From Dendrobium chrysotoxum (lineage: Eukaryota > Streptophyta > Magnoliopsida > Asparagales > Orchidaceae): a stretch of 64,000 bases of DNA. Location of the stretch: contig CM034303.1 in assembly GCA_019925795.1 (NCBI GenBank), positions 55,103,931 to 55,167,930 of the forward strand, given 5' to 3'. This document shows positions 10,230 through 22,203 of this stretch, piece by piece (the stretch's first letter is position 1; every line of letters starts with the position of its first letter). Position numbers and translations under genes: made by a program. The notes beneath the pieces were generated by a model. That model did no database searches, was not told where the DNA came from, and saw nothing but the letters and a program-made list of their open reading frames with translations.

Positions 10230-12180
10230 GAAAAGTTCATAATAGTAAAAATTGTTGGTGGTGGAATCAAAATATACAAGAAAAGATAAAAAATAAAAAT
10301 ATTTGTTATAAAAATTGGTTTAAATGTGATAATTGAAAAAGATATAAAGAGGCCCGTAAGGAGTCTAAGAAAGTAATATGTGATGCAAAGATTTTAGCTT
10401 TTAATGATTTATATAATAGATTAGATACTAAGAAGGATGAAAGATATATGTATAGGTTAGCCAAATAAAGAGATAAGAGTAGTAAGTATTTAGTTCAAGT
10501 GAAGTGTAATAAGGATGAAGATCAAAAAGTATTTTTATTAGAAGAGGATATTAAACAAAGGAGGATGAGATATTTTTTTTAAACTTTTCAGTAAAGATTA
10601 TGAGAATACGATTGACATTAGTGACCTTAGCATCCTAAATGAAAATAAAGATTTTTGTTTTTATCAGCGTATTAGTAAAACCAAAGTTAGAGAGGCTTTA
10701 AAAAATTGAAGTGTGGAAAAGCTGTTGGACCTGATGATATTCAAAAAGAGGTGTGGAAATGCTTAGGAGATGAAGGAATTTCTTAGCTTACTAAACTTTT
10801 TAATATTATTTTGAAGACTAAAAAGATGTCAGATGGGTAGAGAATGAGTGTGTTGATTCTTACTTTTAAGAATAAAGGTGATACACAAGATTGTGCGAAT
10901 TATAGAGGAATTAATTTAATGTGTCATACTTTAAAACTATGGGAAAGAGTTATGGAGCATAGGTTGCGGCGTGATACAAATGTTTCTCAAAATCAATTTG
11001 GATTCATGTCGGGTAGGTCTACTATGGAAGTTATACATTTATTGAGAGGTTTGGTGGAGAAGTATAGAGAGAATAAGGAGGATCTATATATGATATTTAT
11101 TGATTTTAGAAAAAGCATATGACAAAGCTCCGAGAGAAGTGTTATGGAGAGCTCTAGAAAAAAAAGGGGTAAATAATGCTTATATTCAAGTCATTAATGA
11201 TATGTATGCAGGAGCTGTTACTTGTGTTCAAACACAAGGTGGTTTGATCAAGAATTTTCTTATTTCAGTTGGATTACATCAAGGATCAACCTTAAGCCCA
11301 TATCTTTTTTGCTTTAGTCACGGATGTTCTCACTAAACATTTGCAAGAGGTTGTACCCTGGTGTATGCTTTTTGCTGATGATATTCTTCTTGTTGATAAG
11401 ACTAAAGAGGCAATTGAAGATAAACTTGAATTATGGAGTTCAACCTTAGAGTCTAAAGGCTTTCATTTTAGTACATCTAAAACTGAATATATGGAGTGTA
11501 ATTTTAGTAATAATAGATCTAGTGAGGGGGGTTGTCACTTTGGGTGATCAAGTCAATAATAAGAGTATACGTTTTTGATACCTTGGGTCTACTGTTCAAA
11601 GTGATGGTGAAATAGATGGGGATATTATTAGTAGAATTCAAGTTGGATGGTAGAAGTGGAGGAATGCATCAAGCTTGTTGTGTGATAGAAAAGTTCCCCT
11701 CAAACTTAAAGAGAAAATTCTATAAGATGGTGGTTAGACCTGCAATGTTTTATGGTGCATAATGTTGGTCATTAAAAGAGAAGCATAATATTAAGTTAAG
11801 TGTTGTAGAGATTAGGATGCTCAGGTGGATGAGTGGCTTTATTCTTAGAGACAGAATATGAAATGAGCATATGCGTGAAAAGGTTGGAGTACCTCCAGTG
11901 GAAGATAAGATTAGAGAGAGCTGCCTTAGATGGTTTGGTCACATAAAACGGTGGCCTTCCGATGACCCAGTTAGAAAAGTAGATGTATTAGATTTAACTT
12001 ATGTTAAGAAAGGTAAAAGTAGACCTAAAAAGACTTGGTTAGAAAATATTAGAAATGACCTTTCTTTATTAGATTTAAATAAGAATTTAACTCTTAACAT
12101 GACACAATGGTGTAAAAGTATTCATGTAGCCGACCACACATTGGGATAAAGGGTTGATCCGTTGATGTTGTAGTTGTTGT
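10230..12180 (+). mobile_element. Decayed, 5'-truncated RTE-clade LINE
   Basis: The sequence starts in the linker before the reverse transcriptase (WWN motif near 10235). It passes through recognisable polymerase blocks: KCGKAVGPDDI, KNKGDTQDCANYRGI, NQFGFMSGRSTMEVIHLLR, FIDFRKAYD (frame broken at about 11105), GLHQGSTLSPYLF, and LFADDILLVD as the catalytic box. The C-terminal blocks follow (LRWFGHIKRWP near 11930). It ends in a GATGTTGTAGTTGTTGTA simple-repeat tail, the hallmark 3' end of plant RTE elements. Several stops and frameshifts split it into pieces, so it cannot move by itself. Fragments of the same family are at 3457, 17235, 30697 and 51178. Confidence 0.9.
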
Positions 12181-12189
12181 ATGGCGGCA

Positions 12190-13849
12190 TGGGGCGAGCA
12201 GATGTATGACATTGTCCCCAAACTCTCCACATTTTTTGCAAGTTGATAACATGCTTGAGGTAGTAGGCTAAGACATTCATTGTCTGACCACAAGAGTCAG
12301 GCTCGACAGCAAGGTTCAGGAACCTCTTCTAGCGAACCTTGGTAAAGAACTTAACCTGCTTCCCAAACTAGTTTCAAAACAAAATTTGTGTCCTTCAAAA
12401 TGATGAGAAGATGTTGGTTCTCCTACATTGGCTTCTTAAGTCGCTCCCTGGATTCCAGGCATCACAGTTGCAAGGAATGCAAGCTAACCTTGCACGCTAG
12501 GTGAATCTAGCAATAGGAGGTATCTGTACCTCTAGTTGGCCCCAACATCTAGGGCAACCCGCTAAGCAAACATACAAGAACTCTCCCATCTGGCCATTGA
12601 AGTCCGCATGCCTTTAGTGATTTAGGAAATTCCTCCCCTCCATAGTGATAGTGTTCTCTTCCCATCATCGACATCTCTGACACCATCAAATAAGGTATCC
12701 ATCGTGGACTCAACTACTCCTATGATGATAAAAGGCGAATCAGGAATGATTAAACCAACTAATAGCATCGGGATTAACACATATGCAAACCAAAAAGCTA
12801 TAAAAGAGCTTAAGTAACACTTTTCTTCACATAGTAATTAACTTTTAAGGCCTTTAAGGGAAAAAAAAACCTCATTGTGCTTGAAGTTATGTAAACTTTG
12901 TAACAGATCATGAATGAATGCAAGTTCTAAATTAATGTTAAATTGTCTACCAATGACTTGGGTAGACTAGCATTATCTAAGCTGACGTATTGCGGCATAG
13001 AGAAAATTAGTCATTAAGAAGAGCTAACGAAGAAACACTTATTTCAATCCCTCAAATTTTCTACAAAGCCTCCAACTTCATCAACTTGCAAGCAAAAAAG
13101 ATAGTTCCTTCCTTTTGTCCCTTGATGACAAAGAGGACCAGGAACACGTTCAAACTACACTATATCTTTCTCCCATAGCATCAGAATGAATGAGATGATG
13201 CTTGATTAAACCATAAAGTTTTAGGATGCAATGACTTCCGAAAGAAAAGGAAGAAAAAGACTCGGTCAGAATTGGTCTTAGAAGAAATACATCTACTCTA
13301 CAAAGTATAAGTTCCAAAAATCATCCTTTGCGGCTCTCCAAGTAAACCAGCTATGAAGAACCAAGTCAAAGGAGAGAACCCAAGGAAATACTACTTATTA
13401 ATGAAAGCTTACAGAGTGATGTTGTAAATTTCTTCAGCACAATAACATTGAATTTACTAACAAGACAATCATGAGCAAATGGAAACGATGGGTAGAGAGC
13501 CTCAGAAGTAAAAAATAGAGGAGAAAGAAGAAGGGCTCAAGCACAACTAAGAAAGTAGTGAAGCCCTAAAAACAACATTTAAAAGAGGAAAACTCAACAT
13601 GCAAGGAAACATAATCATGACCATCAGTTTCAACAAGACACCTCACATCCACTAAAGAGGCGCTTATGCCTTCTTTATGAAATTGTAGAGGCACCCACTA
13701 CCGACCAACAACATTTGATGTCAGAATCCAAGTCGCCAACAATCGGCTTCACAACGCAAGGTATTCATAACAAATGACAAAAAAGAGTCTTGATCAAATT
13801 AAGAAAAAAGGAATGATATTTTTATTATATCGAGAAATTTTACATTGCA
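12190..13849. other. Decayed sequence, nothing identified
   Basis: No open frame or known repeat is clear on either strand. The style resembles the old coding remnant at 13.85-14.76 kb, so this may be part of the same decayed element. Confidence 0.45.
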
Positions 13850-14760
13850 TGTAGTTCTTGGATCTGACTTCAAGAAACCGAGCTACCACTAAAAGTGCAT
13901 AAAGAATAAGTAAAAATAAAAAATATAAGAACATACTAAAGTTATCTCTCCTTTGAGGGACGCATAACTGTCATACAAGAAGTTTGATGACATCTTCCAA
14001 ATTGCCTCGGGAAGAAAAGGGATGAGCATTGTACCTAAACTCATCAAATTGCGCAATAATAGAGTCCCCTAGAAAGTGACAAAATCTAATATTGAACACC
14101 ACATCACATGGCACATTGTCATTGAAGATCAACTATCAAAAGGCGTGCTCAATGTTAGTCGAGAAGTGGTGGTAGGCCGACTCCACCATAACCAAAGGGT
14201 CAAGAACATCGCAATCTATTGCTCTATGATCCTGTAGAGCTCTGACAACATGTGTCAGGGACCGGGCAATGAGAAGATGAAGACCAACACCCTCCAATCG
14301 ATTCAGTTGACCTCAAATGTCATCAATGGTGACTTCCAACCTGGCAGCAACACCAAAGAATAACTCAATGTGTGCAAGTCAAACCTAGCAACCAATGGCC
14401 CTTCATGAATATCTCTTGATGTAGACCTCAATGGTGATGGTTCATCAACTCGCTCTCCAAGGGCCCTCATCTACTCCTCCAAACAATAAAGATGCAGTGA
14501 AGAGAGTCAATAAAATTCATCAGAATGTCTCTCAAACTCCCTCTTGACAATAAGAGGATCAAGAGTAGCGGCTTCCCTCAGAGTTTCCTGCTCTATGATA
14601 GCAGCTTTGTTTTCACCATCCTTCCACCCCCTTGGAGAGCAACTCTCATTAATGTCAATCTCATTATCACATTCTTGTAAGTCTCTAGCTTGGTAGTGTA
14701 ACTTTTTGATGTCAACCTCCTCCCAATAAACAGTGGCATCCTCGACACACTCGCCCTAGC
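13850..14760 (-). pseudogene. Unidentified decayed coding region
   Basis: On the minus strand two long stretches read as protein with few stops. One (about 14760-14440) includes IKKLHYQARDLQECDNEIDI. The next (about 14350-13990) includes GVGLHLLIARSLTHVV and ends near SSRGNLEDVIKL. The frame shifts between them. Several stops are TGA or TAG where a single C-to-T change from CGA or CAG would explain them, the pattern of methylated-cytosine decay. I do not recognise the family. Low copy number or similarity to an LTR-element polyprotein would decide between an old host gene and a transposon ORF. Confidence 0.4.
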
Positions 14761-14769
14761 TGACAACGA

Positions 14770-15129
14770 CTTAGGTGGGGAGGGACACCACTATGTGAAA
14801 AGTAAGTCACATCAAGGAAACAAATATTACAACTAACATCTCCAAGAACAAATGCCCTTGTTTTGTGAGTATCCGTAATGGAATACCTTTAAGACCTAAC
14901 ATGTGTAGAGACACAAACTAAAACACCTAACTTCAATTTTATATATATAATGTTTTTTTAATTATAAGGCTCATGGAGATGAAAAAATTAAAGAAAAAAA
15001 AATTGTGCCAATCCAATATTTGTTGATCCCAAATGAAATGTTTAAAGTATAAGTTAGAAATGGGTCATTTTAATCCAAATTAATTTGAACATAGGCCCAA
15101 AATTTGAACTTTCTTCTTCCACAAGCAAT
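14770..15129. other. AT-rich sequence before the hAT remnant
   Basis: Nothing coding was recognised. It may include the 5' terminal region of the hAT element, but I could not find a terminal inverted repeat. Confidence 0.4.
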
Positions 15130-17215
15130 AGGTGGAGAGGGTGGCAATAGTTTTGGTCCATGTATTACAAGCAGTGATATTTAAAGAGAAAAGAACATAT
15201 GGAGATTGATATTAATAGTCTTCCAAATGAACCAGTGCTTCGACCTTTGATTTGGAGCTATTATGTTAATAATAGGGTTAGAGTATGGAGAGCATATTTG
15301 GTGAAAGGGCCACATTAGGTAAAAAATCATAATTTCTCCTAAATAATGATGGGTAATGTTGCACGGAGGTTTGATTCAAAATGGTTTAAAGAGTTTCAAA
15401 CTTGGTTTGAGTTTAGCATGCAGACTAATGATGCATTTTGTCTCTCTTGCTACCTCTTTAAACCTCAAGAGCAAATTATGACAAGTCAAGGAGATGGAGG
15501 CTCATTTGTTGGTGGATAATTTAAAATTTGAAAAAGAGAAAAAAAAATATCTAGCAAATAGAATATAATAATGTTCATAATAAACGAGACAAAAATGTGA
15601 GGACTTAATAAAATTGAAAAAGTATGAAAAGAATATATATATATATATATATATATAAGATCATATTAACTGCAATTGTTGATTGTATCTAATTCCTTCT
15701 ATGTCAAGGATTGTCATTTGGTGATAATTATGAATAATCTAAAGTAGAAAAATCAAAGAAATTACTTGCAACTATTCAATTTTCTTGCTAATAATAATGA
15801 AAAAGTAAAAAAATATAGATTTATAAATATTATATCAAAGTTAAAGTTATCTTCACTAAATGTTCAAAAAAATGTTATGCTATTACAAAGACCTTACTTT
15901 CCATCATGAATGACATTGATGACTTTTACTTCTCTATATTTATAAATGAGTCTTGTGATGCCTCAATGAAAAAATAAATGATTGTTGTATTGAAAAATAT
16001 TGTTAAAATATTGCAAATTACTGAGAGCTTCAATAGTATTAAATATATTTTTTCTCAATCACTACAGTTGCTCTTAAACTAGCGTTTAAGCTTATATTTG
16101 CCAAGCATTCTTTTTTTTTTTGCCAAGCATTCATTGAGTTTATATAGGATACATGATCAGGATTATAATGGGGCATCTAATATCCAAGAGGAGTTTCATG
16201 AATTGAAGGCACTCATTCTTAATGGTAATCCTCAAGCATTTTATATCTATTATTTTACTCATCAACTTCAATTGTGTTTGGTAATTTTGGTAAGTAAAAA
16301 ATATTTATGAATTTACGTCTAGAATTATAAATATTGTTGGAATATCATACAAGGGAGTGTTACTCCTAAAGTCATTCAACATAACAAGATTCTTAAGCAT
16401 CTTAAGACTCGAGAGTTAATTAGTAAGTGAGGGTTGAATCAAGAGACTAATTAGTATAGTTACATTTACATACATTAATTAATCTCATAAAAATATGCGC
16501 TTCAATATTTGAAGAGCATGAGATTCTCAAGGATGAGAGTATATATGATCAACAATTAGTTTCAGTTGGAATGTTAATGGATGCGATGAAATCTTCTAAC
16601 TTTGTCTTTGCAATGCATTTAATAATTAACATTATGGGGATTACAAGTAAACTATTATAATCCTTACAAAAAAAGGTAAGGAAAATGAGATTACAAAAAA
16701 ATTAGTCCAAGTATCACAACAACAGTTACAGATGATGAGGGAGGAGATGAAATTCTTTATTAGATAAAATGTCATTGAAATTGATTTTCTAAATATGAGC
16801 TCTAAATTCAAGGCCTACCAACGATCAATACAGAGAGATCAAGTTCTAATAAATTTGCGTTATTATCATATTGAGTTATTTTATATTTTAGTTAACACAT
16901 AAATTCAAAGGCGGAATAATCATTTTTGAGATATTTGTATTGAATTGTTTCTTTGAGTGATATGTTTTAACCCAACTGATTCACCGCCTTTGATAAGGGG
17001 AAATCAATTCACCTTGTGGAGTTATACCTAAGTATTTTTTCAACAGTTGAGCTTCTGGCCCTTGAGCATCATCTTCAACTTATACTATTGACTATTGATG
17101 AATTCTCATCTTTAAGTGGGATTGTTATTTGCAAAAGAAATGATTAAGGTAAACACAAGATGGTGCATATCCCCTAGTTTACAGGTTATTACCATCACAT
17201 TAATTTTATCATTTA
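15130..17215 (+). pseudogene. hAT-superfamily transposase remnant (ZMYM1/TTF-zinc-finger type), main part
   Basis: From the ATG at 15199 one frame matches the plant ZMYM1-like (DUF4371) transposase plan. It reads LPNEPVLRPLIWSYYVNNR and then the TTF-type finger region (WFKEFQTWFEFSMQTNDAFC, with LSCYLF after it). Later come DIDDFYFSIF-like blocks near 15910, then HSLSLYRIHDQDYNGASNIQ and FYIYYFTHQLQLCLV (16120-16290), and the C-terminal regions to about 17215. Many in-frame stops (TAG, TAA, TGA) are one transition away from CAG, CAA or CGA. The reading is then cut by an antisense RTE LINE and resumes at about 17815. It is dead as a transposase. Confidence 0.8.
15632..15657. repeat. Short (TA)n run
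   Basis: About 12 TA units lie within the hAT remnant. Confidence 0.9.
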
Positions 17216-17234
17216 CTACTATTATACAACAATA

Positions 17235-17800
17235 AAAATGACAACAATAACATCAAGCCTTTATCCCACTATGTGGAGTAGGCTATATGAATCTTTTTTC
17301 TTCATTGTGTCCTATTAAGAGTTAAATTATCGTTTAAATCTAATACAAAAATGTCATTTTTAATGCTTTCTAACCAAGTCTTTTTAGCTCTACCTCTACC
17401 TTTCTTAACATAGCTAAATATAATACGTCTACTCTCCTAACCAGGTCATCGGAAGACCGACATTTTATGTGACCAAACCATCTAAGACGACTCTCTAATT
17501 TTATCTGACATTGGAGCTACTCCAGCCTTTTTACGTATATACTCGTTTCGTATTTTGTCTCTAAGAGTAAAGCTATTCATCCGCTTGAGCATCTTCATCT
17601 CTGCAACACTTAATTTAATTTTATGCTTCTCTCTTTTAATGACCAACATTCTACACCATAAAACATTGCAGGCCTCACCACCAACATAGAATTTTCCCTA
17701 ATGTTTGAGGGGTACTTTTCTATCACACAACAGACCTGAAGCATTCCTCCACTTCAACCATCCAACTTGAATTATAATAATAATATCTCCAAATAGTAGA
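17235..17800 (-). mobile_element. Antisense, 5'-truncated RTE LINE inserted in the hAT element
   Basis: It begins with the CAACAATAACATCAAGCC tail (reverse complement of the LINE 3' end) and parallels 3457-4230 along its whole length. It separates the hAT coding remnant at 17215 from its C-terminal end at about 17815, so this LINE is younger than the hAT element. Confidence 0.85.
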
Positions 17801-17814
17801 TAACATTTTTTTGC

Positions 17815-17975
17815 AATTAGGATTGCCAAGCATTGACTGCACAGTAGAATAGGTGATTAGTTTCTTAATGATTGCTCAATAGCTTATAGTGATAAATAAG
17901 TATTTAACTTGATTTTCAATGAATTTGTTATGCAACATTAACAAAGAATGCAAATTATGTTGATAAGCTTGTAAT
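17815..17975 (+). pseudogene. hAT transposase C-terminal dimerisation region, continued after the LINE
   Basis: The plus frame reads fragments such as RIGD-FLNDCSIAYSDK, VFNLIFNEFVMQH and QRMQ. These match the end of the hAT dimerisation domain expected next after 17215. It is short and broken by stops. The assignment depends on its position after the LINE as well as on the motif. Confidence 0.6.
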
Positions 17976-18614
17976 AATTACTCAATTCATCAATCATAAT
18001 GTAATTTGAGAAATATAATATTTTATTTTGTATTATATATTATCATTTTTTTTTCAAATTGATTTATTTATATAATAAATTTGTTCACCCTCAAAAGAGA
18101 GGCCGATTATGGCCCAACCTTCCATCAGCACAAACCATCCCCAATTCGATGGGCATTCAAACATTGATCAAATACAATCACGTTAAAGTTCCTCTCTCTA
18201 TTGTAAATCTACACAGTTTATACCAAAATTCACAAAACAAAAACTACAATGAGATTAAACAACGACATTTTACCTAAAATAAATCCATCCTGATAAATCT
18301 GCAAGCTAATTCAACATTTCAACCTATGCTAACAGAGATAAAGACATCGTCCCTTACCATCAAAATAAATAAAAGCAGTTCTACCACAAAAGAACTGAAA
18401 TAGGGTAACAATACCATTCCCTTGCATGATTCTATTACCATCTTTACTATCATTACATCAATAAACCCTAAATCCATTAGTATTTGTATAAGAAAGAAGC
18501 AAAAATAATGCCCAGGAATCAAAGAATAATCAAATCGTGGCTTCAACACCACTTTTTGTTCAAAAACCTCAGACAAACCCAATCAATTCAAAGAAGAAAC
18601 AAAGGGTTTTTTAC
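17976..18614. other. AT-rich sequence, possible intron of a minus-strand gene
   Basis: Sequence complexity is higher than in the TE-rich neighbours, but no frame is convincing. If the exon-like segment at 18615 is real, this is the start of its intron. Confidence 0.35.
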
Positions 18615-18940
18615 CTCCTGACCTTCGCAAACCAAAAAATGTTCCTTTTGCCCTTCTCTACCTCATCGAGCCAACTAAAACAACGCAGATGAATCGGGAG
18701 GAAAGTGAACAGCGAAATGAAGCGACCAGAAAGACAATCAGCGGAGGAAACTAGAAACGGAGTAGAGGATTTGGTCATCACGGAGAACAAGAGACAGGAA
18801 TGCGAGGTCTTGGTCGCCATCAAAAGACAAAATGAAACTTCGATCGATGCCCCCAATGAAGTCCTATGACAGTGAGCACTGAAGAACTCAACACCGAGCG
18901 AAGACTGCGTGCTTTACATTTGGTGGAGAGAGAAACTAAT
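18615..18940 (-). other. Possible 5' (UTR or first) exon of a minus-strand transcript
   Basis: The segment is markedly less AT-rich than its surroundings. It contains a pyrimidine-rich leader-like stretch, an ATG opening MATKTSHSCLLFSVMTKSST, and ends in AGGAG followed by GTAAAA, a plausible splice donor at 18614-18609. No downstream coding exon can be matched. It may be the first exon of a gene whose remaining exons are lost or lie far downstream; the WEB-family gene at 7.5 kb is the next minus-strand gene. Alternatively it is just an unannotated gene start fragment. Confidence 0.3.
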
Positions 18941-18959
18941 TCAACTTGTAAAATAACCA

Positions 18960-19699
18960 TCAAATTTTAGAAAGGGACTTTAAGGTATTTATTTATTATG
19001 TATAAAAATATTTAAAATTTAATAAAATAATAAATCTTTCAATGATTGATTACTTAAGTTGCATGAACTAAGTGATTGATGGGTTTTATTTTCATATAAT
19101 TAAATAAAATTTATATTTGCTAACAACTAATAAAATAACTAATAAAATTATATGTATAAATAGATGAGATAAATATAGTTAATCAAAATCGAAGAAGTTA
19201 CTAACTCCTTTAGACGGGAATGATGGTTGTGAAGACTGTGAGAGCGAGTCTGTAAATCAAAAAGGAAGATGAAATGCTTATATGGAGGGGATGCTAAAAT
19301 TGAGTTTGAGGATGGGAGATGGTGATGAATGAAGAGAAGATGGAGGCTACAAGTAGAGGTGTTAATAAATGATTCGACCTGTCAATTTGACTATAAAAAT
19401 TTTTGGTTCGGATTGATCCATTTAATAAATGGGTCATCTTGGGTTGACCCACGAACTAACTTTTTTATTCAAAAATGTCCCACATAATATATTTTTTCCT
19501 TAATTTTCTTATTATGGGTATAATCTTCTTATTTTTATCAAATTTCTAAACTTTATAGTTATTAAGTTATAATTTTTTTTAAACAAAATGGGTTAACGAC
19601 CGATTTAGGTTATTCGAGTTGCTAGTGTGTCGAGTTTGGGTTGGCCTTTTTGACCTTGTTACGTGTTAGAAAATTTGAATAGGTATGATATATGTTTTA
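18960..19699. other. AT-rich intergenic sequence
   Basis: No gene or named repeat was recognised. Confidence 0.5.
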
Positions 19700-20625
19700 C
19701 GGCCCAACATTGTCAAAAAACTTAGCACGCACAGATAAAAATAGTAAAATCATAAATTTTTACCTGGAAAACCTGAAAAGGGAAACAAAACATGAGGCAT
19801 GACCTAGTTGAAAATTCCATTATGTTATAAGTGATACAAGAATCCTACTTTCATCACTGTTGGAAAATATGGAGATTATAGAAATTAAGTACTCACAAAA
19901 TGACATTTAACACTCAATAACAGGGTTTGATTTCTCCAAAAGGGATTATAAAAAGCAGGTGTCCACAGGCGGACAGTTATACCCTACAACAGGACTAAAT
20001 CTTGTCAATATTCTGGAGATGGTGATGATTTTTTATGCTAATCGTCGATGACAATGGTGGTTGTGGGTAATAATAGGTGGTGGTTGTCATCGATGGCGAT
20101 GACTGGAAAATATAAGAGAGCTCTCTCTAGTTTTTTTTCTCTATTCTTCCTCCTCCCCTCATGTGAATAATTGGCTCCTATTTATAAGTTTTTTTAGATG
20201 GAGATTTTGGTAATTCGAACTAGAATCCAAAACACTCCATCGTACATATTAATACCCTTTATCTTGAAGTATTTATTCAGCATTTAAGTGTCTTAATGAT
20301 ATCATAATTAAGTGATATTAGGCTTGTTGGATTCATCTCATCGAGCGGCTCGATTCGAATATAAGTATGTCTAATTTGAAGATTATATGATTATCCAATT
20401 AATGCTCTGAAGCTTTCAAATATGTTTTAAGCTCTTGATTTGAGCTCATATGGGCTCAGATTGGATCGATTTTAGTGTTGTTGGGTTCTTCTTGTCGAGA
20501 CATTCAGTTCGGTTATAAGTTTGCTAAGATTGGAATTTAGATGGTCCCAAATATAATTTTGAAATTTCTAATTCAATTATACCTCAAAATTTCTCAGATG
20601 ATCAATGTGATTTTTGGTGATATCA
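19700..20625 (-). repeat. Solo LTR, family L1R copy A (minus)
   Basis: Read on the minus strand it starts TGATATCACC and shares ordered blocks with the LTRs at 21192, 24535 and 55031. These are a block AGCAAACTTATA..GAACTGAA, the block AATCCAACAAGCC, a TATA box (CTTATAAATAGG, about 20191-20180), and a late pyrimidine-rich block CCTTTTCAGGTTTTCC. The TATA box is followed by a short purine-rich leader and a small CACCAC-type repeat. There is no internal region next to it, so it is a solo LTR. 'L1R' is only my label for the family. Confidence 0.75.
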
Positions 20626-21191
20626 GACCTATTTATTAAACAGTTTGAATTCAAATTAACTGAATTCGGATTAGCTTAATTTCAAATCAGACCTGAACCT
20701 AACCCGCCAATCTATCTGGCCACACATACCTAAAAGACCATGACAAAGATTATCGGCATTGCCAAATGCATGGAGATTTGGAGTAGGATATGGGCTAAAA
20801 AGTGTTAAAGAGAGGCTGCCATTTGTTAGCTTGGCATTTGGAAAGCTAAAGAATTTTAATCTAAAATATATTGTTGAATTAATTATTATAAAAAAACTAT
20901 CAGCTTTTACATATGGGCTGGATAAATGTTATTATACTAATGGAAAATTTTATCATTTATTTATTTATTTTTCTCCATCACTTAACTTTTTTATTATTAT
21001 TTTTTAAATCTCTGTTAATCTAATAAATTATAATAAAATAGTTTCATTCCATTTGACAAGTCCCCAGTAATCATCTATAAATTAGTAGTAGTTAATTCAA
21101 AAAAATTAGAAATGCCTTTAGAACAAAATACATATGGGAGGCTGAAATTTGTTTAGAGGAATAACCGATTGGGTATTTGCATTCATTATTT
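20626..21191. other. AT-rich spacer between LTR copies
   Basis: No feature was recognised. A reading frame at 20759-21007 is AT-driven and shows no protein character. Confidence 0.5.
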
Positions 21192-22015
21192 TTGATATGT
21201 CATTAAAAATTAATCTTGATCAGGCATGAATATCGATGCAATTATGAACTGAAATTTCTAAAATTAAATTCGAGACCATATGAACTCCAATTTCAGCAAA
21301 CTTATAGTCAAACTGAACATTTTGAAAAGACGAACCTAAAGACACCAAAATTGGTCTAATCTGAGCCCAAATTGGTCCAAATCAAGGGCCTGTATCATAT
21401 TTGGATGATTCAAAGCATAAATTGGATGGCCAAATGAGATTCAAATATAGCAAGTTTATAGTCAAATCGAGCGGACTGACGAGACGAATCCAATGAGCTC
21501 AATATCATCAAATTCTAACATCATTAAGGCACTGAGATTGAAGCTATAACCCGACACCACCACAAATGAATCTGCACCACCAAGCTGCCGTTGTTGAACC
21601 ACTGGCTGACCATCGTTATCCGACATCCATATGGATGCCACTAACGACCCTTCCTCCGACCACTATCGCCCGCCAATTATGGTCCTCCTGACCATCGTTA
21701 CCCGTCGACTACGATCCTTCTAACCATTGTTGCTCGTCGACTACGGTCCTTCCGACCACCATAGCCCGCCGACTACGATCCTACTAATCAAATGAATATA
21801 CCTACACTCTATTAAAAGCAACTATCATGTCATTCTCTAACTATGTACTGTTATATACAGTGTATATTTACTACATTGATTCAACACCCTTCTCCGAGGA
21901 AGGGCATCATTTGTAATCAACCACCAATACTAGTGGAATCATTTCAAATGGGCAAGGCTCCGTTATTTTTTCCCTTTTAAGAGTTTTTTATGTAAAAATT
22001 ATGGTGTCTCCAGTT
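21192..22015 (+). repeat. Truncated solo LTR, family L1R copy B (plus)
   Basis: The start TGATATGTCATTAAAAATTA and the next 380 bp parallel the LTR at 55031. The TATA-box segment seen in the other copies is missing. A short tandem repeat of about 40 bp follows (CGACTACGATCCTTCT and CGACTACGGTCCTTCCGACC units, about 21650-21785). The 3' part (AGTGGAATCATTTCAAATGG and so on) again matches copy D. Confidence 0.75.
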
Positions 22016-22203
22016 ATTAGTATTTACACCAACTTGATTCATATAATAGCCATTCTTTTTACATATACACATTTCGAAGCATATCTAATATAGTAAGCAA
22101 CTGAAGTCAGTCAATACATAATTTATTATATTATTTAAAGTGCATATAAATTGAGATTCATGAGACATTTTAATATGCTCATTTCCACATATATATGATA
22201 ATT

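Noticed and set aside
10844..12149. Four separate small genes
   Set aside because: They are pieces of one RTE LINE reverse transcriptase frame broken by stops and frameshifts.
18470..18480. AAACCCTAAA, telomere-like word
   Set aside because: There is only a single unit. No array follows.
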